From the NCBI GenBank assembly GCA_963585895.1, contig OY757907.1:109599486-109663485 (forward strand): a stretch of 64,000 nt of DNA. The letters are read 5' to 3'. Below are positions 33,120 to 42,944 of the stretch, piece by piece. The number at the start of each line of letters is the position of its first letter. Positions within the stretch are counted from its first letter, which is position 1. The notes below the pieces were generated by a model. It saw nothing but the letters and a program-made list of their open reading frames with translations, was not told the origin of the DNA and did no database searches. Made by a program: the position numbers and the translations under genes. This DNA is from Sepioteuthis lessoniana (Eukaryota; Mollusca; Cephalopoda; Myopsida; Loliginidae).

Positions 33120-33755
33120 TTTGCCCAGTCAGCTGGGGCCATAGAATACACCGACTGCTTCTCTGCAGAGGGGTAAGACCCCCAGAATGAGTGTCCTGGA
33201 TATGACACTAAACAATCTGATGGTGAGGTTCCAGTGATGCTGGAGCTTTGTGGAATGCTGAGTACCCCTTCATTGCCATCACCCCCAGGTACACTCTGGC
33301 TCAGAGTGGTAGCACCTGATAGGGTCCTATCTATGGTTTAGATAGAACTAACTGCATACTTAGGCTAAACTGAATTGTATGAATCAGAACTGTTTGATTA
33401 AACTGAAGTGCTTGCTTTTTGACAATTAAACTGTAATTATATTTAAACTGCATGCTTATGCTAAGCTGAATTGTTTGAAATGGAAATGTTTCTGACATTG
33501 AAACTGTATTTACACGAAACTGAATTGTTATAAATAGAACTGTTTTGACATTTAACAGTATGTAAACAAAATTAGATGTATTAGAATTGTTTGAATTAAC
33601 TAAATAGTTTGAAATAGGAATGTTTTTGATGATTAAATTGTGTACTCATGCTAAACAGAATTGTTTGAAATTGAACTGACTATTTGTATAAAAATGGATT
33701 CAGTGTTAAATAACCTACAAAGTTGATATGCCATAAAACCCAACCAACCAAACTA
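33120..33755 (+). mobile_element. SINE-3, second of the trio
   Basis: Begins TTGCCCAGTCAGCTGGGGCC directly in the CCAAACCAAACC tail of the first. Full body and the longest clear tail array of the trio, ending GATATGCCATAAAACC. Confidence 0.95.
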
Positions 33756-33759
33756 ATTG

Positions 33760-34155
33760 ATCTGATTGTGAGGCTCCAGTTCTGGAGTTCTGAAGCACCT
33801 TTTCATTACCATTACTCACTGGTCCACTCTGACATGGAGTGGTTTTACCTGTTCAGTTCCCAACTATGGGTCAAATAGAAATATTCAGTTATTTACTTTT
33901 CTTGAGACCATTTAATTTTCTATGAGCAAAGGACTGTTAAATTGAATTTCACACTGATACTTGGAACCATTAAACTGTGCAAACAAATTATTTTGAATAG
34001 AATTACTTATGTTAAATAGCAATACTTACAAGAGTTTAACTGAGTGCAAATAAAAATTATTAGTGTGAGATAACAATATTTAAACCATTTAACTGTGTAC
34101 AAGCAAATGAGCCTCGCTTATTTATAAATTATATGCAAACTGTTTTTTTATAAAT

Positions 34156-34207
<52 letters not shown>

Positions 34208-34258
34208 ATTTAGCATTAAATAACGTTCTAGAGTTGATATGCCATAAAACTCAACCAA
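33760..34258 (+). mobile_element. SINE-3, third of the trio, 5'-truncated
   Basis: Starts in the body at TGATCTGATTGTGAGGCTCC; the tail array holds a (TA)n tract at 34157-34204 before GGATTTAGCATTAAATAACG and ATATGCCATAAAACTC. Confidence 0.9.
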
Positions 34259-34469
34259 TTCTTCTCCCATTTTCTTTTTCTTTGTTTTTTAACAAGCACT
34301 TCTGATAATACAGTTTTTACCGTGCTGGTTTTAGAAACCTCTGAGACTGATTTTATTTCTCATTGATTACTTTGAACCTGAGTTAGTTTTTTTTCAAAAA
34401 TTATTTAAACTTTATTTTGTTTTTCTTTTCTCATTCTTCGTCTTGACATATTTGTTTCCTCTTTTTTAA

Positions 34470-34680
34470 TTGAAAAGACAATCCATCGAGTGGAAACAGA
34501 CCAACTTTCTTGTAAAGGAAATGTTCTGGGTACAATGGTCAGTAAAGAAGGTCATGCTGACTGTCTTCTGGGACATGAAAGGATCCATCACTATTGATTT
34601 TCTTGAGAATGGTAAAACTGTAAACACTGCTTCTAATTGCCAACTCCTAAGGCAAATTCACCTTATTTATTGATTGACCC
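34470..34680 (+). pseudogene. Mariner transposase fragment
   Basis: The reading frame around VMLTVFWDMKGSITIDFLENG and NCQLLRQ is the segment after the first catalytic Asp of a mariner transposase. No terminal repeats surround it. It probably belongs to the same family as the fragment at 38.8 kb. Confidence 0.75.
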
Positions 34681-34705
34681 ATGTGTGTGTGTGAATATAT
34701 ATTAT

Positions 34706-35480
34706 CATCATCATGTCGCGTCATCAGCGCAGATATCCCTGAATCTTTCTAACCACCCTTACCTATTATCAATTGCTTCTGGCAGGTTTTCAGAGCTGCA
34801 TCCTGTATAAGCACAGAGCTTCTCTATGTAAGTTCAAGCTGGTTGTCCTGCCTTTGCTCGTCCATGTGATGGGATCCACAGGAGTATGTCACTTATGAGT
34901 TCATCCTTACTTCTCCAGCAGAGCCCCGCATGTCTGGTTCGTCTAACTTTGATAGTTTTCAGGACAGGTGGTAAGTGGCCGTACAGCTGCTGCTTTGTGG
35001 GATGCTTCCTCCAGGACTTGTTCAATATTGCTTGTAGCATTCTTGTATAGTTGCCGTCAAGCTTTTTCTCCATATGTTTAGTTAGCATCCATGTTGTGCA
35101 TCCATACAGCAGTATCGATACAACCACTGCTTGGAAAAGACTGTGTTTTATTTTATCAGTTAGTTCTGACTTCCATATGATTGATAGCCTATTGATAGCT
35201 ATCCATGCTTTTGCTAGTCGTGTGTTGATGTCTGTCTCAGTTGATGAGACACTGCTTCCGAGGTAGGCGAACTTGTCTACTAGTTTCAGAGAGCTACAGT
35301 TTACTACAGCATATATATTTCATCTTGTATACATTGACATGGAGGCCTATGCCTGCAGCTGCTCACTCTAGACTATTTAGCAGGGTTCAGCTTGGGCGGG
35401 TGCATTTGCCAGAAGTGCTATGTCATCAGCGTAATCTTCACCACCTTGACACAGACATGAGAAAAATAACAAGAAGTCTT
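34706..35480 (-). pseudogene. RTE-type reverse transcriptase, 3' third
   Basis: Longest RTE piece here. Minus-strand coding runs from EDYADDIALLANAP (the catalytic YADD box, near 35425) through FAYLGSSVSSTETDINTRLA, VVSILLYGCTTW and KHPTKQQLYGHLPPVLKT, and on to the C terminus near the (ATC)n tract at 34703. Stops, a deletion after YADD and frame changes show it is dead. The 5' part, including the endonuclease, is missing. Confidence 0.92.
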
Positions 35481-35577
35481 GAAGGTTTTGAAAAGAAAAT
35501 AATCCACGGTCTTTAACCATATATGATTAGATAACGACTTGCTGCCTAAGTACACAATATGTATATATATACATACA

Positions 35578-35683
35578 CGGATTGGCGTTTGACTCAACCG
35601 GGTTTTGATCCCAGCTACGGGAAGCTAGTATGTCTAGCCACACTGATGAGTTCTGATTGAATGAAACAGATCTGTCTGTGGAT

Positions 35684-35686
<3 letters not shown>
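35578..35686 (+). mobile_element. Short hammerhead-bearing element
   Basis: About 108 bp between two TA-rich tracts. It starts GGATTGGCGTTTGACTC and has a B-box-like GGTTTTGATCCC (35601-35612, one extra T against GGTTTGATCCC), then the hammerhead at 35638-35681. No clear A box, so pol III transcription is only possible. Likely a small SINE/retrozyme-like unit or the end of a Penelope-like element. Confidence 0.5.
35638..35681 (+). ncRNA. Hammerhead ribozyme, type I, complete core
   Basis: All parts occur in order within 44 nt. Stem I strand CCACA (35638-35642); core CTGATGA (35643-35649); stem II GTTC/GAAT around loop TGATT, closed by a G-U pair; GAAA (35663-35666); stem III ACAG/CTGT with a 2-nt loop; cleavage triplet GTC (35674-35676); stem I partner TGTGG (35677-35681), perfectly complementary to CCACA. 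Every invariant core base is present. Predicted cleavage falls after C35676. Self-cleavage is inferred from structure. Confidence 0.85.

Positions 35687-35732
<46 letters not shown>
35686..35732. repeat. (TA)n microsatellite
   Basis: About 23 TA units immediately 3' of the hammerhead element. Confidence 0.95.
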
Positions 35733-35734
<2 letters not shown>

Positions 35735-36249
35735 CAGCATTTATTTATTTTAAGCATGTCTGATTCAAAAAACCAGATTCTTCACTGTTGCTTGTTCCAT
35801 CAGTGATCTGTTTAAGTCTTTTTATGTATTGCCTGTCATCTTCATGGAATGACTTCAAAAAGCACCCTATTTTCCCCCAAGTACTTTCGGCACTGGCTGG
35901 AGCCATTTTCAGGGGAAAGAGCATTTGAAATGACTAACATGATGACAAGTTGTATACATTTATTCAAAGAGTTGGAGGAAAAACAAGTGGGAAGGGAATT
36001 TACAAAAGAGAAGAACTTTACTAGAATTAAGAGGAAGGATTGGCAAGAAAAATGTTAAAGGCATTTTAGAACATGGCTGCTACATTCAAAATTCTTCTTT
36101 AAGCTGCATTTGTTAATCTTTATGTAGGGAGCTTCAAGAATTTGGATTTTTTTTTTTTCCTTTGTGTGATATTGGAGGTCTTTTCTGTTAGAATTTTCAT
36201 ATGTTGTTTTCTGAAAGAATTTCCTGACGTATGTATAAGTCTAAATATA
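35733..36249. other. No recognised feature
   Basis: A 69-codon frame at 35849-36058 has no recognisable motif. Otherwise AT-rich. Confidence 0.35.
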
Positions 36250-36511
36250 AGTAAAGTTGTCAACCATAGTCGAGGGCAACCGAAAGGCTCCCTTTTCAAT
36301 AGCTACTACACTGAGGTGTAGAGGAATGCACAAGTCTTTTCCCTGGGTTGCTCCACTTTACCGTTGATACATACCTTATATTGCTGAGTGTTAAGCAAGG
36401 AAGTATCAAGTACCATTTTTAAAGTCTTCGGTATGACGCGACCTGGGATTGAACCTAGGTCTCCTGGACCATTGGTAAACACTCTACACACTAGGTCAAT
36501 GAGCCAGTCCA

Positions 36512-36514
<3 letters not shown>
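36250..36514 (-). mobile_element. SINE-1 copy
   Basis: Full-length minus copy: AGTAAAGTTGTCAACC, CAATAGCTACTACACTGAGG, GGGATTGAACC (B box), GGACCATTGG, CTAGGTCAATG. Followed by a TA tract. Confidence 0.93.
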
Positions 36515-36547
<33 letters not shown>

Positions 36548-36549
<2 letters not shown>

Positions 36550-36824
36550 CCCGTGGTGTAATGGTTATCATCGCAGGAAATGGACACAGCGACACGAGTT
36601 CAAATCCTAGACAAGACTGATTGCATTTTACATAGCACTAATACCCTTGGGAAAGGTATGAATCCAATTATTCTCCCTCCAGCTATGAGTAAATAGTAGG
36701 ACAGTCTAGGTTCTTCAGCTTTGGTGAGGTAACTAGTCTTGGAGAAGGAAAACTCTGAATTCAAACCTGTTAAACTCTGCTTAAAAATTGACCTTGTGTC
36801 ATATCCTCCCCAAGCAGAGGGGTT

Positions 36825-36832
<8 letters not shown>
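36548..36832 (+). mobile_element. SINE-2 copy, close to consensus
   Basis: GCCCGTGGTGTAATGGTTAT head, GAGTTCAAATCC B box, GGGAAAGGTATGAATCC, GGGGTTGGTAAATAT end. It sits between TA tracts (36515-36547 and 36830-36875). Confidence 0.96.
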
Positions 36833-36877
<45 letters not shown>

Positions 36878-37146
36878 TGCCTTCAATAAGTTTCCAGACC
36901 TTTTTTGTACAGGCATTTAAAATTGTCATAGACTCTTGAAAATTCAGGATGTTATTGCTATGCTTCTTATGAGATGACTGACCAATTTTTATGATTTCAG
37001 CTTCAAATGAACTGCTTCAGCAGCAATTGGAATACACCCTACTAAAGCCTAATTGTCATAGCTGGTGAATTTCAAAAATGCAATCTGGACATGAGGACAC
37101 TTAAGAAGAAGGATATGCAATAAAATTATATTTTAAACTTTAAAAA

Positions 37147-37686
37147 ATGCCACAAAATGTATGGAATGCTTCTGACTGCTTTTGGAGCATCTTGCATGAA
37201 TTGAGCATCAGTTTTTGAGTGACATAAGAAATTAAAGGAAAACAGGGAGTCTCTGAGGGATGATGGGAGGAGTAAGGAAGTCAGAAAACCAGAGTTGATT
37301 GGCCAAAGGGTTAGGGTTAGGGTTACTGTGTTGAGGTTTTAAGGGAGTTCAGGCAGAGATACCGTCAGAAAAAGCCAGCACTCTTCAAATCGGGTCAGTG
37401 GCATTTCCAGCAGGACAATGCACCAGTCCACGACTCCATCCTTGTCACAGACTATTTGACTAAGATGGGCATCAAGACAGTTGCTCAGCCTCCCTATAGT
37501 CCAGACCTTGCTCCCTGTGACTTTTGGTTATTCCCAAAGCTCACAGCCTGTCATTATGAGACAATTGAGGAGATGAAAGAGGCTGAGATGAAGGTCATTG
37601 ACATGCTCACACAAGAGGACTTCCAGAAGTTGTTGCAATGGTACAAGTGCATTGCAGCCAGAGGAGATTACTTTGAAGGGGACTAA
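37147..37686 (+). pseudogene. Mariner transposase remnant
   Basis: N-terminal piece (NKMYGMLLTAFGA-like, EWHK-like region, ELIGQ) and a C-terminal open frame at 37456-37686 with YSPDLAPCDFWLFPK, which carries the third catalytic Asp, and an ARGDYFEGD end. QDNAPVH with the second Asp is seen at about 37417-37440. The first Asp region lies in the deletion. Non-functional. Confidence 0.88.
37307..37325 (+). repeat. Telomere-like TTAGGG filler
   Basis: Three TTAGGG-type hexamers lie exactly where the mariner reading jumps from the DNA-binding region to the catalytic region. Confidence 0.9.
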
Positions 37687-37789
37687 TTTTTGTGTGTGTA
37701 CTATCAATAAAAGTGCCCATACAAAAAAGGTCTGGAAACTTCTTTAATGATCCTCATATATATATATATAGAGAGAGAGAGCATGTATG

Positions 37790-38759
37790 TGTACATTACC
37801 CAGCAAAACTAGCGCATCATAGTGATATCTTTATTAAACCAACATGCTTTAAATTCACTTTTTTAGAGAATAAAACAATCTCCAGTCCAACTTGCAAATG
37901 AATGATGATTTTTGTGAGTCTTTGATCATGCAGAATATGATTTTGTAATCACAAAAATCAATGGAGATAACTATGAAATGCTAATTAGAATCCCTCCCTC
38001 CTTCCTAAATACAAGCATCATTATCATCATGGACAGCTGTTACCATGGAACACCAACAGATTCTCTTGTTATTCACTGTTATTATTGTGAAATTTATATT
38101 CTACATCAGTTTATCAACTTTTTCATTCATCTTTTTCTCTATTATAAAAAAATCTTTTGATAATAAAATTCCAGTTGATGATAATTCTAACTTCCCTTCT
38201 TCATCCATTTTGTTGCTCCTGATAAACAAAACAATTTACCTTTTTTCTGAAAGTAAACATTCGTTTCCTCTCAGATCAGAATTCTCTTTATCAAAGTATT
38301 AAAACTTTATTGAACTACAATCTGCTAAAAAGAGAAATTCAAAAACAAAACAGAAAAAGATTCCATCCATATTTTAGATGCCACAGATAAACTTTAACCT
38401 CAATTCCTTCATTTTTAAAAGTACACTCTGAGGGTAAATATTCATCAGGTCTACTAAAAAAAGTGAGGCTATAAGAAAACAAATCTTTTACTTCATCTCA
38501 TTCAAAGATAGATTTGGGAATTGTGATGTGAAGTTTTGCTAAATTCTTGACTTTTTTGTTGTTTAAATATTGCATTTTGTTTTTGTTTTTTTGTGATGTT
38601 TACTTTATTTTTAGTTTTCTTGTGAGAATCTGAAGGAACAATATTGCTGTCCTTTTTAAGTTTATAAACTCAAAGAACTTTCATACATTGGGAGCAACAG
38701 TTATTTATAAAGAAAAAAATTCTTTACATAGTAGATACCATATCTATTTCAAAGAGGTT
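37790..38759. other. No recognised feature
   Basis: AT-rich, with short hydrophobic frames (38045-38302) that I take for chance. A GA run lies at 37771-37781. Confidence 0.4.
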
Positions 38760-38762
38760 TTT

Positions 38763-39236
38763 GTATTAGGGTCAGTCAAAAGTTTTTCAATATTTTGGTA
38801 CATGCTAGTTTGCAGCACATACATCATATGACTGAAGCAGTTGAAGGTATCTGGTGTGGTTGGTAGTATTGTGGTAGGTGGTGCACTGACATATTGTGCA
38901 TTGCTTCACTGCATATGATATGAACGCTACACAAATGAATGCGTAACAGTTTAATTTTGGAATTTATGCTTTACAAGTTTGTACTGGCTCCTCACGCTAC
39001 CAAAGTAACCAAAAACATTTTTTGTGCAAAAGGAAAAGGTTCAATTGATCACAGTATAATAACCAGATGTTTCAAGAAATTTTGCTTTGATTGTAAGAAC
39101 CTCAACTGTCAAGATTATATAGGCCTAAAACTGCTGTTTTCAAGGTCCATGCTCCAAGCCAAAGAGGCAAATTTGAAGTGTATTTAGTGACAGTAGCATC
39201 TCACTGGTTATTGTGGTTCATCACCTTGATGATAAG
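38763..39236 (+). pseudogene. Mariner N-terminal fragment
   Basis: A terminus-like TTAGGGTCAGTCAAAAGTTT at 38767 precedes a frame with FVLAPHATKVTKNIFCAKG, ITRCFKKFC and CKNLNCQD, the helix-turn-helix region of a mariner transposase. It continues as VVHHLDD-like coding to 39236, where a SINE-3 piece begins. The catalytic part is absent. Confidence 0.75.
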
Positions 39237-39332
39237 CCCACTCGGCTCGGGCTGTTCAATATACTGACTGCATTTCTGCAGTGGGGTAAGACCACCTCCC
39301 AATGACTGTCAAAGCTTACTAAATGACAACTA
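39237..39332 (+). mobile_element. SINE-3 5' fragment
   Basis: CCCACTCGGCTCGGGCTG, ATACTGACTGCATTTCTGCA, GGGGTAAGACC. Head only; the rest is lost. Confidence 0.75.
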
Positions 39333-39585
39333 TCTCAATCATATTTATTTATTTTTACTTTTTATGTTTTCATGGAATGAATTGAAAATACTCTTCCTTC
39401 AAGAGGAGAGTCATGTCGAATAACTGCTGATCAACTAAAATTTAATTTAAAAGGTAAGTTTTTAAGCCATTCAGGAAATCAGCTTTTTCAATGAATAACC
39501 GTGAATGATTACTCATTGGAATTTTATGGAGTTTGAATCCAAATTTTACCTCTGTTTGGCGATGAAAATATTGCTAAAAAGCATC

Positions 39586-39824
39586 CTAGTGGGTAGAGTG
39601 TTCACCTATAGTCCGGGAGACCTGGGTTCAATCCCTAGTCACATCATACCAAAGACTTTAAAAATGGTACTTGATAACTCCTTGCTTAACACTCAGCAAT
39701 ATAAGGTATGTATCGAGGGTAAAGTGGAACAATCCAGGGAAAGGAGTAGCGCCCTCTTTTTACACCTCGGTGTAGTAGCTATTGAAAAGGGAGCCTTCTG
39801 GTCACCCACTTTACTTACTTATAA
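39586..39824 (+). mobile_element. SINE-1 copy
   Basis: CCTAGTGGGTAGAGTGTTC, CTGGGTTCAATCCC (B box), to CACCCACTTTACTTACTTA. The first ~10 bp of the head are missing; tail has two CTTA units. Confidence 0.92.
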
Positions 39825-39989
39825 AATTTCCCACAAAACTTGGATTACATATACATAAGGTTGGCACCCATTTTTTACATTACTGATGATACAGATATGT
39901 GAAACGTACATAGAATGTTCATAACATAGGAATCCTGAAACACGAAAAACACTTAAGACTTCTTAGTTCAGGTATGAAACTTTTTATTA

Positions 39990-40400
39990 CCTTTGAGTTA
40001 AAAGATTTTTCGACATAAGGAGAGAGATACCATCTTTCTATACTGACTTTTCCATCTCCCCCAAACCATGTGTGCACCCGACACAAGGCCTCGGTGAGTG
40101 AGCGAAAGTCAACCTTCTTCCTCCGAGGCAGAACTCAATTACAGTCTTTTCTCATATCTCAGCCCATGCTTCTGGTCATGACGTCATATTTTTCTATCTG
40201 GGGTTTCTATTTTGACATCTCTGAATGACATATCCTCCCCGCACACGCGTCAACACCTGTGCTCATGTTTGTACCTAACTAGCCCATGTACTGAGCCGAA
40301 AGGTTCTCAGCCTAACTAAACCCAAAGGCAAGATATATAAAATTAAATCCCTCGGCCATTATATTACACATTGCATAACATTTATTGATGCAGAAACCAA
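39990..40400. promoter_or_regulatory. GC-richer segment with a CRE palindrome
   Basis: Contains the perfect cAMP-response element TGACGTCA at 40179-40186, an ACGCGT at 40245-40250 and GATATATAAA near 40331. No gene follows. It might be an LTR or a decayed promoter; I cannot choose. Confidence 0.3.
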
Positions 40401-40497
40401 ACTCAGGAACCAAAGTTCAAAACTGTTGACTTTTCACAAAACTAATCTTAACACTGATAATTTATTAACTATTATATGAGTTCATGTAAATATTTCT

Positions 40498-41425
40498 GTT
40501 TGATAGTAACCGACTGTATTTCTGCCGAGAAGTAAGATGTTCCACTAATGTGTGTTCTAGATATGACACTAAACTGCATCTGATCATGTTACTCCAGCCT
40601 TGGAACTTTGGACAATGTGTCATCATCATCATCATGTCGTGCCACTAGCATGGATATCCCTGACCCTCTCTCACCACTTTTCCCTATCGTTCATTGCCTC
40701 TGGCAGGTCTTCAGGGCTACATCCCATATCCTCACATAGCTGCTGCATGTATGTTCTAGCTGGTCATCCTGCTTTTGCTCAGCCATATGTGGGAGTCCAT
40801 AGGAGTATATCACTTATGAGCTCGTCCTTGCTTCTCCAGCAGTGTCCTGCATGTCTGGTTCGCCTAATTTGGATAGTTTTCATGATAGGAGGCAGGTGGT
40901 CGTATAGTTGGTGTCTTGTGGGGTGTTGCCGCCAGGACTTGTTCAAGATTGCTCGCAGCATTCTTGTGTAATTGCCGTCTAGCTTCTTCTCCAGCCATTT
41001 TGTTAGTGTCCATTTAGTGCATCCATATACCAGTATCGATACAACAGCTGCCTGGAAGAGACTGCATTCCCTTTATTGCCATTATTCCCAGGTCAACTTA
41101 ACTCCAAGATGTAATATCTGACAGTCCTATCTATAGGTCAAATAGAAATATTTGACCTTTTAACTGTATATAAACAAATGACTAATGTTAAATTGATTTC
41201 TTAGTGTTACATAACACTTGAAACCACTTAACTGTGTACAAATAAAACTAATAGTATTGGACATGATAGCTGAAGCTATTTAAGTGTGTGCAAGCAAAAA
41301 ATAAATGCTAAGTAGAATTATTTGTGTTTGATTGGAGTACTTGAAACTATTCAACTGTGTGCAAAAATTGAACTATTGGTATTACATAGCAAAACTTGGA
41401 AAAATTTTACTGTTTGCAAATGAAT
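40498..41425 (+). mobile_element. SINE-3 copy split by an RTE piece
   Basis: Head and body at 40498-40618 (ACCGACTGTATTTCTGCC, CTTGGAACTTTGGACAATG). It resumes at 41068 with CATTCCCTTTATTGCC, the sequence that follows directly in intact copies, then has a long degenerate tail array. Confidence 0.88.
40619..41067 (-). mobile_element. RTE-type LINE 3' end nested in SINE-3
   Basis: Minus-strand C terminus: MLRAILNKSWRQHPTRHQL, TIQIRRTRHAGHCWRSKDEL, then the RVRDI-like end and a (ATG)n tail (CATCATCATCATC at 40620). Sits inside a plus-strand SINE-3. Confidence 0.92.
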
Positions 41426-41438
41426 AAATTGTGACTGA

Positions 41439-41625
41439 TAAGAATCCAATGATTCTTTTCCCATCTAAAGGTAAACACTAGGACAGACAGAACCCTTAAA
41501 CCTTTATATGGCAACCAGGCTAGGAGAAAGAAAACTCTGAAATCAAACCACTTGTACTCTGCTTTAAAATTGACCTTGTGTAACATTCTGTTTGTGGTAA
41601 AGGGGTTGGGTAAACACACATACAT
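41439..41625 (+). mobile_element. SINE-2 copy, 5'-truncated
   Basis: GATAAGAATCCAATGATTC, GGTAAACACTAGGACAGAC, GAAAACTCTGAAATCAAACC, GACCTTGTGTAACATTC, AAAGGGGTTGGGTAAACAC. Lacks the tRNA-like head. Confidence 0.85.
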
Positions 41626-41639
41626 AAGCTGAGATTATT

Positions 41640-42290
41640 CTTTACAAAGATTTATTTTGTGGCCTGCCTATTAATTTTCTACATTTTTTTTTATCTATGC
41701 CACCAGAAAACATTACTATAAAAAAAGTTCTATTGTAACTTGGCATTACAGTTCTCCCATTTGATTGTCCTTTTTTCACTGCCAACAGGAAGCATCATCA
41801 TAACATAGAAATGTAAATATATATATATATATATATAGTTACATAGTAACTATTCAGTTCTCTTAGATCATTGTCTTCTTTACATCAACCAATACATGTA
41901 TACCACATTTTGATTTTATTTTGACAGCTGTCATATCATAGGCATTTTTATTTTAAATTCTGTCAAAATTTTCTTTCTTGATTCTAACATTGAAGACAGA
42001 AGAAAATAACCATTATTATGCACATATTATCTTGTTTGTTTTTTTTATTTAGGAAAAGGTAAAAATGTGAGTCAAATGCATACAGTAAAAAAATTGGTGC
42101 AGTCTACAGAGAAGATACTGTGAATGATCAAAAATGTTGAAAGTGCTGGTGATTTTTTTTTTTTTTGTTAAATGGTATTCCATGTTTGGAAAGATCAATT
42201 GAGATTAATCATGATGAAATCAAAGTATTATATAGGGTCCAGCCGAACGATTTCTCAGGTTTGGAATGTAAATGAAAAAAGGGGGCAATG
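41640..42290. other. No recognised feature
   Basis: AT-rich, with a TA tract at 41817-41837 and a poly-T run at 42157-42168. Confidence 0.45.
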
Positions 42291-42293
42291 TTA

Positions 42294-42556
42294 ATCAGAC
42301 CATTGGCCTAATGAGTAGAGTGTTCGCCAATGGTCTGGGAAATCGGAGTTCAATTAAAAATCGAGTCATACTAAAGACTCAAAAAATGGTACTTGATGCC
42401 ATCTTGCTTAACACTCGGCATTATAAGGTACGGATCAAGGGCAAAGTGAAGCAATCCAGGGAAAGGAGTAGCATCCTCCCCTAAACCTTAATGTAATAGC
42501 TATTGAAAAGGAAACCTTCTGGTCACCTTCAACTAAGATTGCCAACTTTACTTATC
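42294..42556 (+). mobile_element. SINE-1 copy
   Basis: GACCATTGGCCTAATGAG to GCCAATGGTC in the head. The B box is broken (GGAGTTCAATTAAAAATCG). The remainder is intact to GCCAACTTTACTTATC. Confidence 0.92.
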
Positions 42557-42856
42557 TTATAAGAACAAACAATATTTGCCATTTTATTTGGTTACTGACA
42601 TCATTTTATTTTAAAGATTATATCATTTAAAGGTTTACCATCATGCACTATACACTCCTGAAACCTCACCAATTATTTTCTTTTTTATTGCTACCATTTC
42701 ATTAAAAATAAAACCCCAGTGTGTAAGTCGACTTGAGCCTTCAAATATTCCCAGAGGAATTAAGCACTAGCGGTTGAGATCTGGTGAGTGAGCTGGTCAT
42801 AGAAAATGATCATGTAATGAAATGATAATCAGGATTTTTCAAATAAGTTTCAGTGT

Positions 42857-42895
42857 CTGTCAGGATGGCCCAGTGGTTAAGGCATAAATATGTTT
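42857..42895 (+). other. tRNA-Ser/Leu-like A-box remnant
   Basis: GGATGGCCCAGTGGTTAAGG is a strong A-box-type sequence of the Ser/Leu tRNA kind. No B box follows before the mariner at 42945, so it is a broken SINE head or tRNA remnant. Confidence 0.4.
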
Positions 42896-42944
42896 CAATC
42901 AGAGACATGCAATGTTCATTTTCTTCACACCTTGAGAGCAACTA

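Larger units (their letters stand above)
36876..37757 (+). mobile_element. Mariner, internally deleted
   Basis: Ends TGGTGCCTTCAATAAG-TTTCC at 36876 and, inverted, AAAGAAGTTTCCAGACC near 37750 match the mariner at 62411-63746. About 425 bp of the transposase region are missing, replaced by telomere-like AGGGTTAGGGTTAGGGTTA at 37307-37325. TA-rich DNA lies on both sides. Confidence 0.9.

Noticed and set aside
36306-36929. Minus-strand frames with long Tyr-Ile runs
   Set aside because: They translate TA tracts and antisense SINE-1/SINE-2.
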